This document shows, piece by piece, positions 8,616 to 18,068 of a stretch of 64,000 bases of DNA. Made by a program: the position numbers and the translations under genes. The notes below the pieces were generated by a model, which was given only the letters and a program-made list of their open reading frames with translations, ran no database searches and was not told the DNA's origin. Position 1 is the first letter of the stretch. The number at the start of each line of letters is the position of its first letter. The stretch covers positions 186,001 to 250,000 of the forward strand of contig NZ_JAKMTB010000001.1 in NCBI RefSeq assembly GCF_025772985.1, read 5' to 3'. The DNA comes from Campylobacter sp. CNRCH_2014_0184h. Its GTDB lineage: Bacteria > Campylobacterota > Campylobacteria > Campylobacterales > Campylobacteraceae.

Positions 8616-11600
8616 ATGAGCCAATTTACACATTTACATTTACACACAGAATATTCTTTACTTGATGGAGCAAATAAACTCAAAGAGCTTGCTAAAACGC
8701 TAAAAGCGCAAGGTGCAACAAGTGTTGCTATGACTGATCATGGAAATATGTTTGGGGCTATTGATTTTTATAAAACGATGAGGGCTGAGGGGATTAAACC
8801 TATCATAGGGCTTGAAGCGTATTTGCATAATCATGATGATTTAAGTGATAAAAGCTCAAGACAACGCTTTCATATTTGTTTATTTGCTAAAAATGAAATT
8901 GGCTATAAAAATTTGATGTATTTAAGCTCGCAAAGTTATATACATGGTTTGTATTATTACCCAAGGATTAACAAAAAGCTATTAGAAGCACATAGTGAGG
9001 GTTTAATTTGCTCTTCTGCGTGTTTGCAAGGTGAGGTTAATTGGCATTTAAATACCAAAAATGAAAGAAATTTAAAATTTGGCGCAAAAGGTTATGAAGG
9101 CGCAAAAGAAGCTGCGCTTTGGTATAAAAATGTTTTTGGAGATGATTTTTACCTTGAGATTATGCGTCATGGTATTGATGATCAAAAATTTATCGATGAT
9201 TCTATCATCAAACTTGCTAAAGAGCTTGATATAAAAATCATCGCAACCAATGATACGCATTATACTTTTAAAGAAAGAGCAGCCGCACATGAAGTATTTA
9301 TGTGTATAGCTATGGGGGTTAAGCTTGATGATCCAGGGCGTTTAAGACATGAAGTACATGAGTTTTATGTAAAAACACCAGAACAAATGAGCGAGCTTTT
9401 TGCTGATATTCCTGAAGCTATTGAAAATACTCAAGAAATAGCTAATAAATGCAATCTAGAATTAAAACTAGGCGATCCTACCCCACCAAATTTTAAATTT
9501 ACCCGTGAATATGCAAAAAAATATGGCTTAAGTTTAAGTCAAGAAGATCAAGAATTTAGCTTTGATAATGATGATATAGTTTTTGAGTATCTTTGTAAAA
9601 AGGGCTTAGAAGAAAGACTTCAATTTATCGACGAGAGTAAACACCAAGAGTATAAAGATAGACTTGATTTAGAAATTAGTATTATTAAAAATATGAAATT
9701 TTCAGGTTATATGTTAATCGTTCATGATTTTATCGCTGCAGCTAAGGAAAAAGATATACCAGTTGGCCCAGGGCGTGGGAGTGCTGCAGGGAGTTTGGTT
9801 TCGTATTGTTTGAAAATTACAGATTTAGATCCTATACCTTATAATCTTCTTTTTGAGAGATTTTTAAATCCTGAGCGTGTATCAATGCCCGATATTGACG
9901 TGGATTTTTGTCAAGATAGAAGAGGGGAAGTGATTGATTATGTTATTGATAAATACGGAGCTGAAAAGGTTGCGCAAGTCATTACCTTTGGTAAGCTTTT
10001 AGCAAAGGGAGTAATCCGTGATGTGGCTAGGGTTTGTGATATGAGTATACCTGATGCGGATGCTTTAGCAAAATTAGTTCCTGAAGAGCTAAAAATCACT
10101 TTAGAAAAAGCTTATGAGCAAGAACCAAAAATCGCTGAATTTGTAAATTCTCATCCAAAAGGACGTCAAGTTTGGGATTTTGCTAAAGCATTAGAGGGTT
10201 TAAATAGAAATGCAGGTATGCACGCAGCCGGAGTTGTGATATCTAATGAAGCTTTGTGGAATAAAGCTCCTCTTTTTAGACAAAGCAAAAATGATGAGCG
10301 TCATTTGGTTACGCAGTATTCTAAAGAATATCTTGAAGATGTAGATTTAATCAAATTTGACTTTTTGGGTTTAAAAACTCTTACGGTAATTGATAATGCG
10401 ATTAAGCTAGTAAAAAAGCGCTATGGTAAAGATGTAATTTGGGAAAAGATTGATATGAATGATCCTAAGGTTTATAAAACCATACAAAGTGGAAATACCT
10501 TGGGCATTTTCCAAATAGAATCAGGCGGTATGCAAAGTTTAAATGCTAGGTTAAAGCCTGAAAGATTTGAGGATTTAATCGCGGTTTTAGCTTTATATAG
10601 ACCAGGCCCACTTGATAGTGGGATGGTGGATGATTTTATCGATATCAAGCATGGTAGAAAGGCTGCAACTTATGCATTTGAAGATTTAAAACCTATACTT
10701 GAAAATACTTATGGGGTTATAGTTTATCAAGAACAAGTTATGCAAATAGTGCAAAAAATCGGTGGTTTTTCTTTGGGTGGGGCTGATAATGTGCGCCGTG
10801 CTATGGGTAAGAAAAAAAGAGAAATTTTGGATAATCTTAAAGCAGAGTATCTAGAAGGGGCTAAAAAACAAGGCTATGATGAGAAAAAGGCTGATGATTT
10901 GTTTGAGCTTATTTTGAAATTTGCTGAATATGGTTTTAACAAATCTCACTCGGCTGCTTACGCACTTATAACCTTTCAAACAGCGTATTTAAAAACTTAT
11001 TATCCAAGTGAGTTTATGGCTGCGCTTTTAACAAGTGAAGAAAGTAATGTAGATAAGGTCGCAAAATATATCGAAGAGATGAAAAGAATGAACATCAAGC
11101 TTTTGCCACCAAGTATCAATAAAGCCCAAAGAGAATTTAGTGCAACTAAGCTTGAAGATGGTTCTGAAGCTATTATTTATGGACTTGGAGCGATTAAAAG
11201 TGTGGGAATTCCTGCGATAGAAAATATCATGGCAATTCGTAAAGAAGAGGGCTTTAGTGATTTTGATGATTTTATAAGTTCGATTGATCCAACTAAGATT
11301 AACAAAAAAACCATAGAAAATTTAGCCAAATCAGGCGCTTTTGATGAGTTTGGCTATACTAGAAAATGTTTAGTGGATAATCTTGAGCTTATTTCAGAAA
11401 CAAGTAGGAAAATTGCTGAAGTTAAAAGAAACTCCACTGCTTCACTTTTTGGAGAAGAAGAAATAGCTGCAGATATCAAAGTAGGGCTTCATGATAGCAA
11501 GGTAGAATTTGAACTAATGGAAAAACTAGGCTATGAAAAAGAAATCTTAGGAATTTATGTATCAGGCCATCCTTTAGATAAATTTGCAAGCCAAATAGAA

Positions 11601-12209
11601 GGCATAGAGTATTTTAAAAGTATGGACTTTGAAACACTCAAAGGCGAAGGTGAGCTTTTGGTTGTAGGAAAGATCGAAGATTTTAAATCGATGATGAGTA
11701 AAAGTGGTAAAAGATATGCTAAAGCTGTGGTTTTAGACTTTTATTCTACTTTTGATATGATTATTTTTGAAGCTCAAGTAGAAAAAGTTGAAGCGCTTTT
11801 TAAAGAAAACAAAGATGAAGCCTTTGCCTTTTTACTAAGATACAAAAACAACGACAATGACTTAAGCTTTAGTTTAAATGAAATTTATACTCTAGAAGAA
11901 GCAAAGGAAAATGAGCTAAAATCTTTTAGTAAGAAAAAAAGCTTTGCAAAAAAAGAAAATAAAGAAGAATTTACCCAAGAGCCTATGAAATTTGAAGAAA
12001 ATATCATAGAACTTGATATTAACAAGCTTAGCAAAGATATGGTGTATGAAATTTATGATCTAGCTAATACAAGGCATAACCCAAAAGATACTAATAACAA
12101 AAAGCTTGTGCTAAAAGTACTTGATATGGGTAGTTGCTTGCTTTATCATACAAATTTTGTTCTCTCGCAAGAAGCTATGGATGTGATAGCTCAAAAATGT
12201 AAAGGTTAA
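8616..12209 (+). CDS. dnaE: DNA polymerase III alpha subunit
   Basis: The replicative polymerase catalytic subunit, 1197 residues, a normal length for DnaE. The N-terminal PHP domain begins FTHLHLHTEYSLLDGA. The palm carries GPGRGSAAGSLV near residue 388 and the metal-binding aspartates in PDIDVDFCQDRRGEV near residue 425. The beta-clamp/HhH region and an OB-fold-like segment (LLVVGKIEDFKSMM near residue 1015) follow. A promoter with -10 TATAAT at 8587-8592 and AAGGGAA ribosome-binding site precede the ATG. It is the last clearly core gene before the accessory island. Confidence 0.97.
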   Translation: MSQFTHLHLHTEYSLLDGANKLKELAKTLKAQGATSVAMTDHGNMFGAIDFYKTMRAEGIKPIIGLEAYLHNHDDLSDKSSRQRFHICLFAKNEIGYKNLMYLSSQSYIHGLYYYPRINKKLLEAHSEGLICSSACLQGEVNWHLNTKNERNLKFGAKGYEGAKEAALWYKNVFGDDFYLEIMRHGIDDQKFIDDSIIKLAKELDIKIIATNDTHYTFKERAAAHEVFMCIAMGVKLDDPGRLRHEVHEFYVKTPEQMSELFADIPEAIENTQEIANKCNLELKLGDPTPPNFKFTREYAKKYGLSLSQEDQEFSFDNDDIVFEYLCKKGLEERLQFIDESKHQEYKDRLDLEISIIKNMKFSGYMLIVHDFIAAAKEKDIPVGPGRGSAAGSLVSYCLKITDLDPIPYNLLFERFLNPERVSMPDIDVDFCQDRRGEVIDYVIDKYGAEKVAQVITFGKLLAKGVIRDVARVCDMSIPDADALAKLVPEELKITLEKAYEQEPKIAEFVNSHPKGRQVWDFAKALEGLNRNAGMHAAGVVISNEALWNKAPLFRQSKNDERHLVTQYSKEYLEDVDLIKFDFLGLKTLTVIDNAIKLVKKRYGKDVIWEKIDMNDPKVYKTIQSGNTLGIFQIESGGMQSLNARLKPERFEDLIAVLALYRPGPLDSGMVDDFIDIKHGRKAATYAFEDLKPILENTYGVIVYQEQVMQIVQKIGGFSLGGADNVRRAMGKKKREILDNLKAEYLEGAKKQGYDEKKADDLFELILKFAEYGFNKSHSAAYALITFQTAYLKTYYPSEFMAALLTSEESNVDKVAKYIEEMKRMNIKLLPPSINKAQREFSATKLEDGSEAIIYGLGAIKSVGIPAIENIMAIRKEEGFSDFDDFISSIDPTKINKKTIENLAKSGAFDEFGYTRKCLVDNLELISETSRKIAEVKRNSTASLFGEEEIAADIKVGLHDSKVEFELMEKLGYEKEILGIYVSGHPLDKFASQIEGIEYFKSMDFETLKGEGELLVVGKIEDFKSMMSKSGKRYAKAVVLDFYSTFDMIIFEAQVEKVEALFKENKDEAFAFLLRYKNNDNDLSFSLNEIYTLEEAKENELKSFSKKKSFAKKENKEEFTQEPMKFEENIIELDINKLSKDMVYEIYDLANTRHNPKDTNNKKLVLKVLDMGSCLLYHTNFVLSQEAMDVIAQKCKG

Positions 12210-12213
12210 AATA

Positions 12214-12230
12214 TAGACACTAAAAGTCCA
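12214..12230 (+). promoter_or_regulatory. Island operator, site 1
   Basis: TAGACACTAAAAGTCCA matches the island motif TAGACA-N5-AGTCTA with one mismatch. It ends 10 bp before the -10 box TATAAT at 12241-12246, which drives the 12277 gene. The position covers the -35 region, as in the five other sites. Confidence 0.6.
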
Positions 12231-12276
12231 TTTTATATAGTATAATTATATCAATACAATATAAAAAGGATAAAAA

Positions 12277-12705
12277 ATGGCTTTAGCGGTTGAGACTATT
12301 CAAGATTATACCATCCAAAAAGGTAAAAAATCTTTTTGGATGTGTTTTAACATTCCAAATAATGATTTTCATGTCAATAAAACAAAACATAGTGATTTGT
12401 TTGACAAAGACAAGACAGATTATAAAGCTAGAGATGAATTTTTAGCTTTTATGAAAGAAAATTTTCCAAAAACAAAACTAACTATGGTATTTGATACGGC
12501 TCCGGTGGGGTATTTGTTGTATCCTTATTTGGGTAGTCTTGCTGTTGATTGTGAGGAAAATGATGAGGTTTATAAGGCTATAAACAAAAAATACGAAGAT
12601 GAAAATTGCATGCCAAAATCCATGAATGCAGTTTTTTGGGAAATGAGCCTTGAAGTAGCTAAAGAACTACATGAGGCTAGGAAATTTGATTATGAAAATT
12701 TTTAA
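12277..12705 (+). CDS. Uncharacterised protein upstream of a Sir2-like gene
   Basis: A 142-residue acidic, soluble protein I do not recognise. It has no signal peptide or membrane segment. The N-terminal half is beta-rich in appearance and the second half contains VFDTAPVGYLLYPYLGSLAVD followed by a charged helix. It starts with AAAAGGATAAAAAATG and is separated from the Sir2 gene by 9 bp, so the two form an operon under island operator site 1. The pairing suggests a partner or regulator of the Sir2-like protein, which is inference. Confidence 0.65.
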   Translation: MALAVETIQDYTIQKGKKSFWMCFNIPNNDFHVNKTKHSDLFDKDKTDYKARDEFLAFMKENFPKTKLTMVFDTAPVGYLLYPYLGSLAVDCEENDEVYKAINKKYEDENCMPKSMNAVFWEMSLEVAKELHEARKFDYENF

Positions 12706-12714
12706 AGGTAAAAA

Positions 12715-13542
12715 ATGCAAATACAAACTTATGTAAAAGAAGCTTTAGACAAAGCAGAGGTAATCATCATCACAGCTGGAGCTGGCATGGGAGTAGATAG
12801 TGGTTTGCCTGATTTTAGAGGAAAAGATGGTTTTTGGAGGGCTTATCCGCATTTGCAAAAACTAGACATAGACTTTGAACGCATGGCTAATCCTACAAAT
12901 TTTTATACAAACGCACAGCTTGCTTGGGCTTTTTATGGACATAGATTTAAATTATACAAAGATACTAAGCCACATAAAGGTTATGAGATACTTTTAAAAC
13001 TTGCAAAAAGCAAACAAGATTATTATGTCGTTACGACTAATGTAGATGGACATTTTAAAAAGGCTGGTTTTGATGAGAATAAAATTTATGAATTTCATGG
13101 AAATATAAATTACTTGCAATGTTTTAATTATGCATGCGGTGATTTGATCTGGCAAATGCAGGAGGAATTAGATATAGATATGGAAAATTTTAAAGCCTTA
13201 TCTTTGCCAAAATGTCCTAGGTGTCAAGGTTTGGCAAGACCAAATATCTTGATGTTTAATGATGGTAGTTTTAATGATAGCCGTTATTTCTTACAAAAGC
13301 AAAGTTATAAAAACTGGCTTAAACCCTTAGAGGATAAAAATATCTTGCTTATAGAGCTTGGAGCTGGTAAGGCTGTACCTAGTATGCGTATGTTTGGCGA
13401 GGATTTTTGTAAAAAAAGCAAAGCTAGAACACTTTTAAGGATCAATCCAAATGAGTGTGATTTTCCAAAGTTTTTTAGAAATGGCATAGGGCTTAAGATG
13501 AAAGCTTTGGAAGCTTTGGAAATGATAGATAGCTTGATATAA
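12715..13542 (+). CDS. Sir2-family NAD-dependent protein deacylase/NADase-like protein
   Basis: A 275-residue Sir2 domain protein. The NAD-binding motif ITAGAGMGVDSGLPDFRG is near residue 20, TTNVDGHFKKAGF near residue 104 supplies the Asn/Asp pair, and FHGNIN carries the catalytic histidine. A zinc-ribbon-like pair is formed by CFNYAC and CPRC, with the usual roughly 30-residue separation. The GLGAGKAVP-type strand (ELGAGKAVPSMRMFG) closes the Rossmann fold. Family members deacylate lysines or, in several phage-defence systems, deplete NAD+. Here the zinc site favours deacylase, but the island setting leaves defence open. Confidence 0.85.
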   Translation: MQIQTYVKEALDKAEVIIITAGAGMGVDSGLPDFRGKDGFWRAYPHLQKLDIDFERMANPTNFYTNAQLAWAFYGHRFKLYKDTKPHKGYEILLKLAKSKQDYYVVTTNVDGHFKKAGFDENKIYEFHGNINYLQCFNYACGDLIWQMQEELDIDMENFKALSLPKCPRCQGLARPNILMFNDGSFNDSRYFLQKQSYKNWLKPLEDKNILLIELGAGKAVPSMRMFGEDFCKKSKARTLLRINPNECDFPKFFRNGIGLKMKALEALEMIDSLI

Positions 13543-13569
13543 TAAGCTTAAAATTTAGAAAGGCTATAA

Positions 13570-13758
13570 ATGAGTGGTGAAAATACAAAAGTAAAATCTT
13601 GCGTTGTAAGTTTGAAAGAGTTGGTGTGTGGTAAAGTAGATAGTAAAAATGATCAAAAAACAGATATATTTTTAAAAGAAGGTTTTTCTTTAAACATACC
13701 TGATTATCAACGCCCTTATGCTTGGGGTATAGAGCAAGTTAAAATTCTCTTGAAGTAA
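13570..13758 (+). pseudogene. DUF262 (GmrSD-like) protein, N-terminal remnant
   Basis: Only 62 residues remain. The motif LNIPDYQRPYAWGIEQV is the start of the DUF262 ParB-like domain found in GmrS/GmrD type IV restriction enzymes, whose full length is normally over 500 residues. The frame stops immediately after this motif and runs straight into the terminator at 13761, so it is a deletion remnant. Intact relatives are NTP-dependent nucleases that restrict modified phage DNA. Confidence 0.75.
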
Positions 13759-13760
13759 TC

Positions 13761-13787
13761 AAAGATAAAGCCTTAGGCTTTATCTTT
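13761..13787. terminator. Bidirectional terminator
   Basis: A perfect 12-bp stem (AAAGATAAAGCC / GGCTTTATCTTT) with a 3-nt loop. The stem's own T-rich right arm continues TTTTCA on the plus strand. It ends the Sir2/DUF262 transcription unit and the convergent minus-strand gene whose stop lies within it. Confidence 0.75.
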
Positions 13788-14076
13788 TCATAAATTTAGC
13801 AAGGACTTTATTTTTGCTTCTTATCTTACGAAAATACTCTTTTGATAAGATATCTTTTAAAATTTTAGCATTGTTATAGCTTAGCTTGGTTTTTCTTTGT
13901 ATGTAAGAAATAGCTTTATTTGCTAAATTTTTCTCTCTTGATTTTTTTATCAAAGCCTTATCTAAAGTAGCTATCTTAGGCATGTTTTTGATAAATTCTA
14001 GATACTCTTCTTTGCTTTCAAAGGGAGAATCTTCAAAACTAAATGGAACCTGACTTGGTATTTTTTTCTTTTTCAT
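13780..14076 (-). CDS. Small basic uncharacterised protein
   Basis: A 98-residue, strongly basic protein. I start at the ATG at 14076, which follows an excellent ribosome-binding site GGAGGAAAAA; upstream in-frame ATGs overlap or precede that site. The N-terminus is MKKKKIPSQVPFSFEDSPFE and the C-terminal half is lysine/arginine-rich (KTKLSYNNAKILKDILSK) with predicted helices, suggesting nucleic acid binding. It is divergent from the long WG-repeat gene and shares the operator at 14119-14135, with a TAGAAT -10-like box facing it 10 bp away. A toxin-antitoxin or regulator role is possible but unproven. Confidence 0.6.
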   Translation of the reverse strand: MKKKKIPSQVPFSFEDSPFESKEEYLEFIKNMPKIATLDKALIKKSREKNLANKAISYIQRKTKLSYNNAKILKDILSKEYFRKIRSKNKVLAKFMKR

Positions 14077-14118
14077 TTTTTCCTCCATATTTTTAAAATG
14101 ATATTCTAGCATAAAATA

Positions 14119-14135
14119 TAGACAATCTTAGTCTA
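14119..14135. promoter_or_regulatory. Island operator, site 2 (divergent)
   Basis: TAGACAATCTTAGTCTA, an exact match to TAGACA-N5-AGTCTA, embedded in a longer TATAGAC...GTCTATA palindrome. On the plus side, the -10 box TATAAT (14147-14152) follows after 11 bp and drives the WG-repeat gene. On the minus side TAGAAT follows after 10 bp for the 13780-14076 gene. Confidence 0.75.
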
Positions 14136-14173
14136 TAAAATTCTAATATAATTTCATTTTACAAAGGAAAGTG

Positions 14174-15823
14174 ATGAAAGAAGTTAGGATTGTTATCGAT
14201 GATGAATTTGATCATGTAAGAGATTTTCAAAATGACTTTGCAGCGGTAAAAAAAGCTGGTAAGTATAGCTTTATAAATAAAAATGGAGAATTAATTTGTG
14301 ATTTTTTATATGATGAGGTTTTAAATTTTAGTCAAAATTTAGCAGGTGTTATGATAAATGACAAATGGGGTTTTATAGATACTAAGGCTAAGGTGGTAGT
14401 GGATCTTGTATATGATGATGTTTGTAGTTTTTCAAATGATTATGCACTTTTGCGACAAGGAGATGAAAATATCATCATAGATACTCAAGCAAATATCATT
14501 TTAAAGACTGAATATGATGGCATTATAAGACTTAGTAATAGGCTTTTTAAGATCAAAAAAGGCGATGTGTTTGCATTGATCGACCAGAATGGAAATTTTT
14601 TAAGTGATTTTGAGTTTTTAAGTATAAAAAGACTAAATGAAAAATTATTTTTATGCAAGCAAAAGATCAATGGTAAGGTTAAATGCGGAGTTTTGAATGA
14701 ATTTGCAAAGCTTGTTTTAGAGGCTAAATTTGATGATATTAGTTTGATAAATGATGAGTATTTGCTAGTGTTTGATGGGTTTTTGTATGGTTTGTTTGAT
14801 GTAAATTTAAATTGTATTTTTGATCCTATGTATAAGGATGTGAAATTTATATCCAAAGATATGATCAAAGTCAGGGTAGGGACTAAATATACTTTAGTAG
14901 ATAAAAACAAAAATGAGCTTAGTAAGAATAGTTTTGATTTTATGAAGATTATTGATGATGAGCTTGTTTTGTTTTTAGAAAATTCTAAATTTGGTTTCAT
15001 GGATCAAAATGGGATGTTAATTTGTGAAGCTAAATTTGATGAAGTTGGAGAATTTGTTGGTGGATTAGCTTGTGTAAAGATAGCTAACAAATACGGCTTT
15101 ATAGATAAAAATGCCAAAATCATTATCGATGTGATGTATGATGAGCTTAGGTTTTTTAGTGAGAATTTAGCAGCCTTTTGTGTAGAAGGAAAATGGGGTT
15201 TTATCAATACAAAAGGAAAAACCATCATAGAAGCAAAATACGATGATGTAAGTAACTTTAGCGAAGGTTTAGCTGTAGTAAAAAAAGATGGTAAATACGG
15301 CTATATTAATAAAAAAGGAAAAATCATCATAGAAGCAAAATACGATGAGGCAAATAGCTTTAGCGAAGGCATAGTAAGTGTAAAAAAAGACAATAGATAT
15401 TTTTTGATCAATCAAAATGATGAGATACTTTGTGAGCATGAGTATGAGTATATGTCTTGTTTTAGCTGTGGTTTGGCATTAGTTTTAACAAGTGATGGTT
15501 TTATTTATGTGGATAAAAATGCAAATATTGTTATAAAAGAGCATTTTGATGAGGCGTTTGATTTTAAAGAAGGTTTAGCACAAGTTTGTATAGATAATCA
15601 ATGGGGTTTTATTAACACAAATGGAGAATTTGTGCTTGATTTGCAGTTTGAAAATGTAAATGATTTGGGCAATGGAATTTATGAGCTTAGTAAAAACGGA
15701 CATAAATTTTACTTAGAATACAACGGAAAAATAACCCTTAATCCTTTCTCTCAAAGACAAATTGCATGTATAAGTAAGGATATAGGCTGGAAAATTTTAA
15801 GGTTACTAGAGTTGAAAGAGTAA
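14174..15823 (+). CDS. Long WG-repeat protein
   Basis: A 549-residue protein built from about 14 degenerate WG (KWG) repeats of roughly 34-40 residues, of the form KYGFIDKNAKIIIDVMYDEL or KWGFINTKGKTIIEAKYDDV. The last repeats (residues 340-420) are the most regular. There is no signal peptide or membrane segment, so it is probably a cytoplasmic beta-propeller or solenoid used as a binding scaffold. Start is the ATG at 14174 after AAAGGAAAGTG. It begins a four-gene operon with a PD-(D/E)XK nuclease-like protein, under island operator 2. WG proteins are poorly understood; the ligand is unknown. Confidence 0.8.
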   Translation: MKEVRIVIDDEFDHVRDFQNDFAAVKKAGKYSFINKNGELICDFLYDEVLNFSQNLAGVMINDKWGFIDTKAKVVVDLVYDDVCSFSNDYALLRQGDENIIIDTQANIILKTEYDGIIRLSNRLFKIKKGDVFALIDQNGNFLSDFEFLSIKRLNEKLFLCKQKINGKVKCGVLNEFAKLVLEAKFDDISLINDEYLLVFDGFLYGLFDVNLNCIFDPMYKDVKFISKDMIKVRVGTKYTLVDKNKNELSKNSFDFMKIIDDELVLFLENSKFGFMDQNGMLICEAKFDEVGEFVGGLACVKIANKYGFIDKNAKIIIDVMYDELRFFSENLAAFCVEGKWGFINTKGKTIIEAKYDDVSNFSEGLAVVKKDGKYGYINKKGKIIIEAKYDEANSFSEGIVSVKKDNRYFLINQNDEILCEHEYEYMSCFSCGLALVLTSDGFIYVDKNANIVIKEHFDEAFDFKEGLAQVCIDNQWGFINTNGEFVLDLQFENVNDLGNGIYELSKNGHKFYLEYNGKITLNPFSQRQIACISKDIGWKILRLLELKE

Positions 15824-15832
15824 AGGAAAAAT

Positions 15833-16183
15833 ATGCGAGGAAATAATCTTAATGAAATGATAAGAATTTATGATAAATACATGTCTATTTATGGAGATAG
15901 CGATGTGTTTAGACTAGATGATGATGATTTGTTGTATGCAAGTGAAATTTTAAATAAAGGAGGATTTTTTTGTTATGATGAGAAAATAGTTGATAGAGAG
16001 TATGATTTGATGTGTTATTTTGCTGTGATATTTTTACCTAAAAATGATCTAGCAAAACACGCTATTAAAATTTTAGAAACTTTAGAGAAAAATAGAGTTG
16101 GAGAACACATGAAATTTTGGCTTTGTGATGATGAAAATTACGCTAAAATAAAAATTATTAGTTTATATATGGAAAGGAAATAA
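15833..16183 (+). CDS. Uncharacterised acidic protein
   Basis: A 116-residue soluble protein I do not recognise. It has an aspartate-rich stretch (RLDDDDLLYASEIL) and alpha-helical character throughout. Ribosome-binding site AAAGGAAAAAT precedes the ATG. It lies 9 bp after the WG-repeat gene and 2 bp before the nuclease-like gene, so all are co-transcribed. It may be a small partner of either neighbour. Confidence 0.6.
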   Translation: MRGNNLNEMIRIYDKYMSIYGDSDVFRLDDDDLLYASEILNKGGFFCYDEKIVDREYDLMCYFAVIFLPKNDLAKHAIKILETLEKNRVGEHMKFWLCDDENYAKIKIISLYMERK

Positions 16184-16185
16184 AT

Positions 16186-17364
16186 ATGGAAGATTTAAAA
16201 GATTTTCTTGATAAATTTGCTTCTTTTAAAAAAGAGCGTATGCAAGAAAGAAAAAGATTGGGCAAAAATGACTACAATCCTTTATTGAATGTTTTGCCTG
16301 CTCATGATGAGGTGAATTTGCATAGTGGAATTTTAAAATCTTTACTTGATCCTAGTGAGAATCATGAACAAGGAAAGTTATTTTTAGATTTATTTTTAAA
16401 TGAGATAGGATTAAAAGAATGGTTTGGAGAAAGTGATGATGTAAAAGTCTTAAAAGAATATAAAAATATAGATATTTATATACATAATGGCACCAAACAC
16501 ATTATACTAGAAAATAAAATTGGTGCAGGAGATCAAAATAAGCAAATTGCTAGGTATATAGATACATTAAATAATGGAAAAAAGAAAGATATCGCGGTGA
16601 TTTTTCTTACTCCATATGGCGATAGAGGTCCTAGTAAGAAAAGTTTAGATGAATGGGAGATAGAAAACACTAAAAACGGATTATTCTTAAAAAAAGGCGA
16701 CGATAAAGTGCTATATAGACAAATTTCTTATGAAGTAGAAATTTTAACTTGGTTAAAAAAATCTCAAGAAAAGGTTAAAAATTTATGCAGTTTAAGTCAA
16801 GCTATAGAATTTTACAAAGATGCTATAAATAATGTCATAGGTAATGGTAGTGATATAATAAGCTTTTTAAAAGAAAAAAGTAAAAATTTTGACTCTAAAT
16901 TACTTGAATTATTATTTCAAGATTTAATTAGTAAAGAATCAAAATTATTGCCAAAAATATCAATGTATGAAAGAGATTATATTATCAATAAGTTTTTAGA
17001 AGAAACTTGCAAAGATTTTAATGATTTTAGCATTGATAATGGCTCAAGCTATATTCAATTTATACTCAAACCAGAGAATTTAAGTAATAATGATGTGTAT
17101 TTTGCTTTTGCTTGGTTTGATACCACAAATTCTAAAAATTGGAAAAATTTTGGAATCAGACTTATAGGTGATATATCACAAGGAGATAGAGAAAAAATTC
17201 AAGAGAAAATACCTAAATTTAACGGATACACTTTATCTAATTATATAGTTTTTGATGAAAAATCTACAGCAGAAACAATACGAGATTTTATTAAAAAAAA
17301 TAAAGAAAAAATCAAAGAATTAAATGAAAAATTAAACGGAGTAAAAAACAATGAAAACACGTGA
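16186..17364 (+). CDS. PD-(D/E)XK nuclease superfamily protein (PDDEXK_4 type)
   Basis: A 392-residue protein with a clear nuclease core: D in NIDIYIHNGTKHI and E-x-K in IILENKIGAGDQ near residues 92-112, followed by the family's IFLTPYGDRGP motif near residue 145. The N-terminal HSGILKSLLDPSENHEQG (near residue 45) is typical of this family too. Such proteins appear in restriction and defence islands, often as orphan nucleases. The C-terminal half is helical and lysine-rich. A second, broken member of the same family is at 23848-24320. It overlaps the next gene by 14 bp. Confidence 0.8.
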   Translation: MEDLKDFLDKFASFKKERMQERKRLGKNDYNPLLNVLPAHDEVNLHSGILKSLLDPSENHEQGKLFLDLFLNEIGLKEWFGESDDVKVLKEYKNIDIYIHNGTKHIILENKIGAGDQNKQIARYIDTLNNGKKKDIAVIFLTPYGDRGPSKKSLDEWEIENTKNGLFLKKGDDKVLYRQISYEVEILTWLKKSQEKVKNLCSLSQAIEFYKDAINNVIGNGSDIISFLKEKSKNFDSKLLELLFQDLISKESKLLPKISMYERDYIINKFLEETCKDFNDFSIDNGSSYIQFILKPENLSNNDVYFAFAWFDTTNSKNWKNFGIRLIGDISQGDREKIQEKIPKFNGYTLSNYIVFDEKSTAETIRDFIKKNKEKIKELNEKLNGVKNNENT

Positions 17365-17683
17365 TATTTTACTAGAAAAATGGAATGATTTTCATAAAAA
17401 CTTATGTAGAGAATTTATCCATCATGAAGTTTTTAACAATTACAATGTAATAGAAGCTTTAAAAGAAAGTGAAAATTATCATTGTGAAGTAAAAACCATA
17501 GATGAAGAGATAGTACTAAATCCGCAAGCTAAAATTCATATTTTAAGTTTTAAGCTCAGTGATGATAGAAAACTAAAAATAATCAATCAGTTTTTAAAAA
17601 ACAATAAATACACAGGATGTTATTATGATGTCTTTTATACAAATGAGGCAAATGTGTATGAGGTTTTAAAAATCGAATTTTAA
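17351..17683 (+). CDS. Uncharacterised small protein paired with nuclease
   Basis: A 110-residue protein with no recognisable motif. Its start lies inside the end of the nuclease gene (14 bp overlap), so translation is coupled, a common arrangement for nuclease partners or immunity proteins. It is mixed alpha/beta in appearance, with KTIDEEIVLNPQAKIHILSF in the centre. The transcript ends at the hairpin 17680-17708. Confidence 0.6.
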   Translation: MKTRDILLEKWNDFHKNLCREFIHHEVFNNYNVIEALKESENYHCEVKTIDEEIVLNPQAKIHILSFKLSDDRKLKIINQFLKNNKYTGCYYDVFYTNEANVYEVLKIEF

Positions 17684-17708
17684 TCCATAGCTTTAAGCTA
17701 TGGATTAA
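17680..17708. terminator. Hairpin terminator
   Basis: A perfect 12-bp inverted repeat TTAATCCATAGC / GCTATGGATTAA around TTTAA, overlapping the stop of the 17351 gene and followed by TTTTAAAATTTTT. It would end the WG/nuclease operon. Confidence 0.65.
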
Positions 17709-18066
17709 GCTTTTAAAATTTTTATCATGGTTAAATTTACAGCATTCTAGTAAGGCTTGATGGAGAGCTTTTTTTATTTTCACTTATATTTTGCATAGCT
17801 TCAAAACTTTGCATAGCTTCGCTTTTGTTATGGATTAAATTTAAATTTTTATAAGCTTGCTTTATATCAGGATTAAAGCTAGTAAAACTTTTTTATAAAA
17901 CTTCCTTGCATTTTATAATGATTTTTATTAAAAAAGGTATCATAAGATCTTTGACATTTTTTTCTATATTTAACAAATGCTCGCAAAATTTAGGAAAAGC
18001 AAGTGCTAAATTTCTTATAACACCTTTTTCAAAGCTTGCATTATAAGCAAGCACGCAAACATTTTA
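17705..18066 (-). pseudogene. Decayed copy of the 3' end of the DUF2779 gene
   Basis: Aligned by eye, this stretch matches the 3' part of the DUF2779 gene (about 19137-19519) at most positions, including the segments TTTTATAAGCTTGCT, GGTATCATAAGATCTTTGA and ATATTTAACAAATGCTCGC. It has internal deletions, frameshifts and substitutions and no usable frame. It lies directly after the shorter WG gene, as the intact copy lies upstream of it, so a WG-DUF2779 segment was probably duplicated and then decayed. Confidence 0.75.
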
Positions 18067-18068
18067 AA

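Noticed and set aside
12715-13542. Assignment of the Sir2 protein to a named defence system such as Thoeris or DSR
   Set aside because: It has a zinc-ribbon and deacylase-like size, and no TIR, SIR2-effector fusion or other required partner is next to it.
14485-15228. Long minus-strand frames opposite the WG-repeat gene
   Set aside because: They arise from the repetitive codon pattern of the WG repeats and have no plausible protein features.
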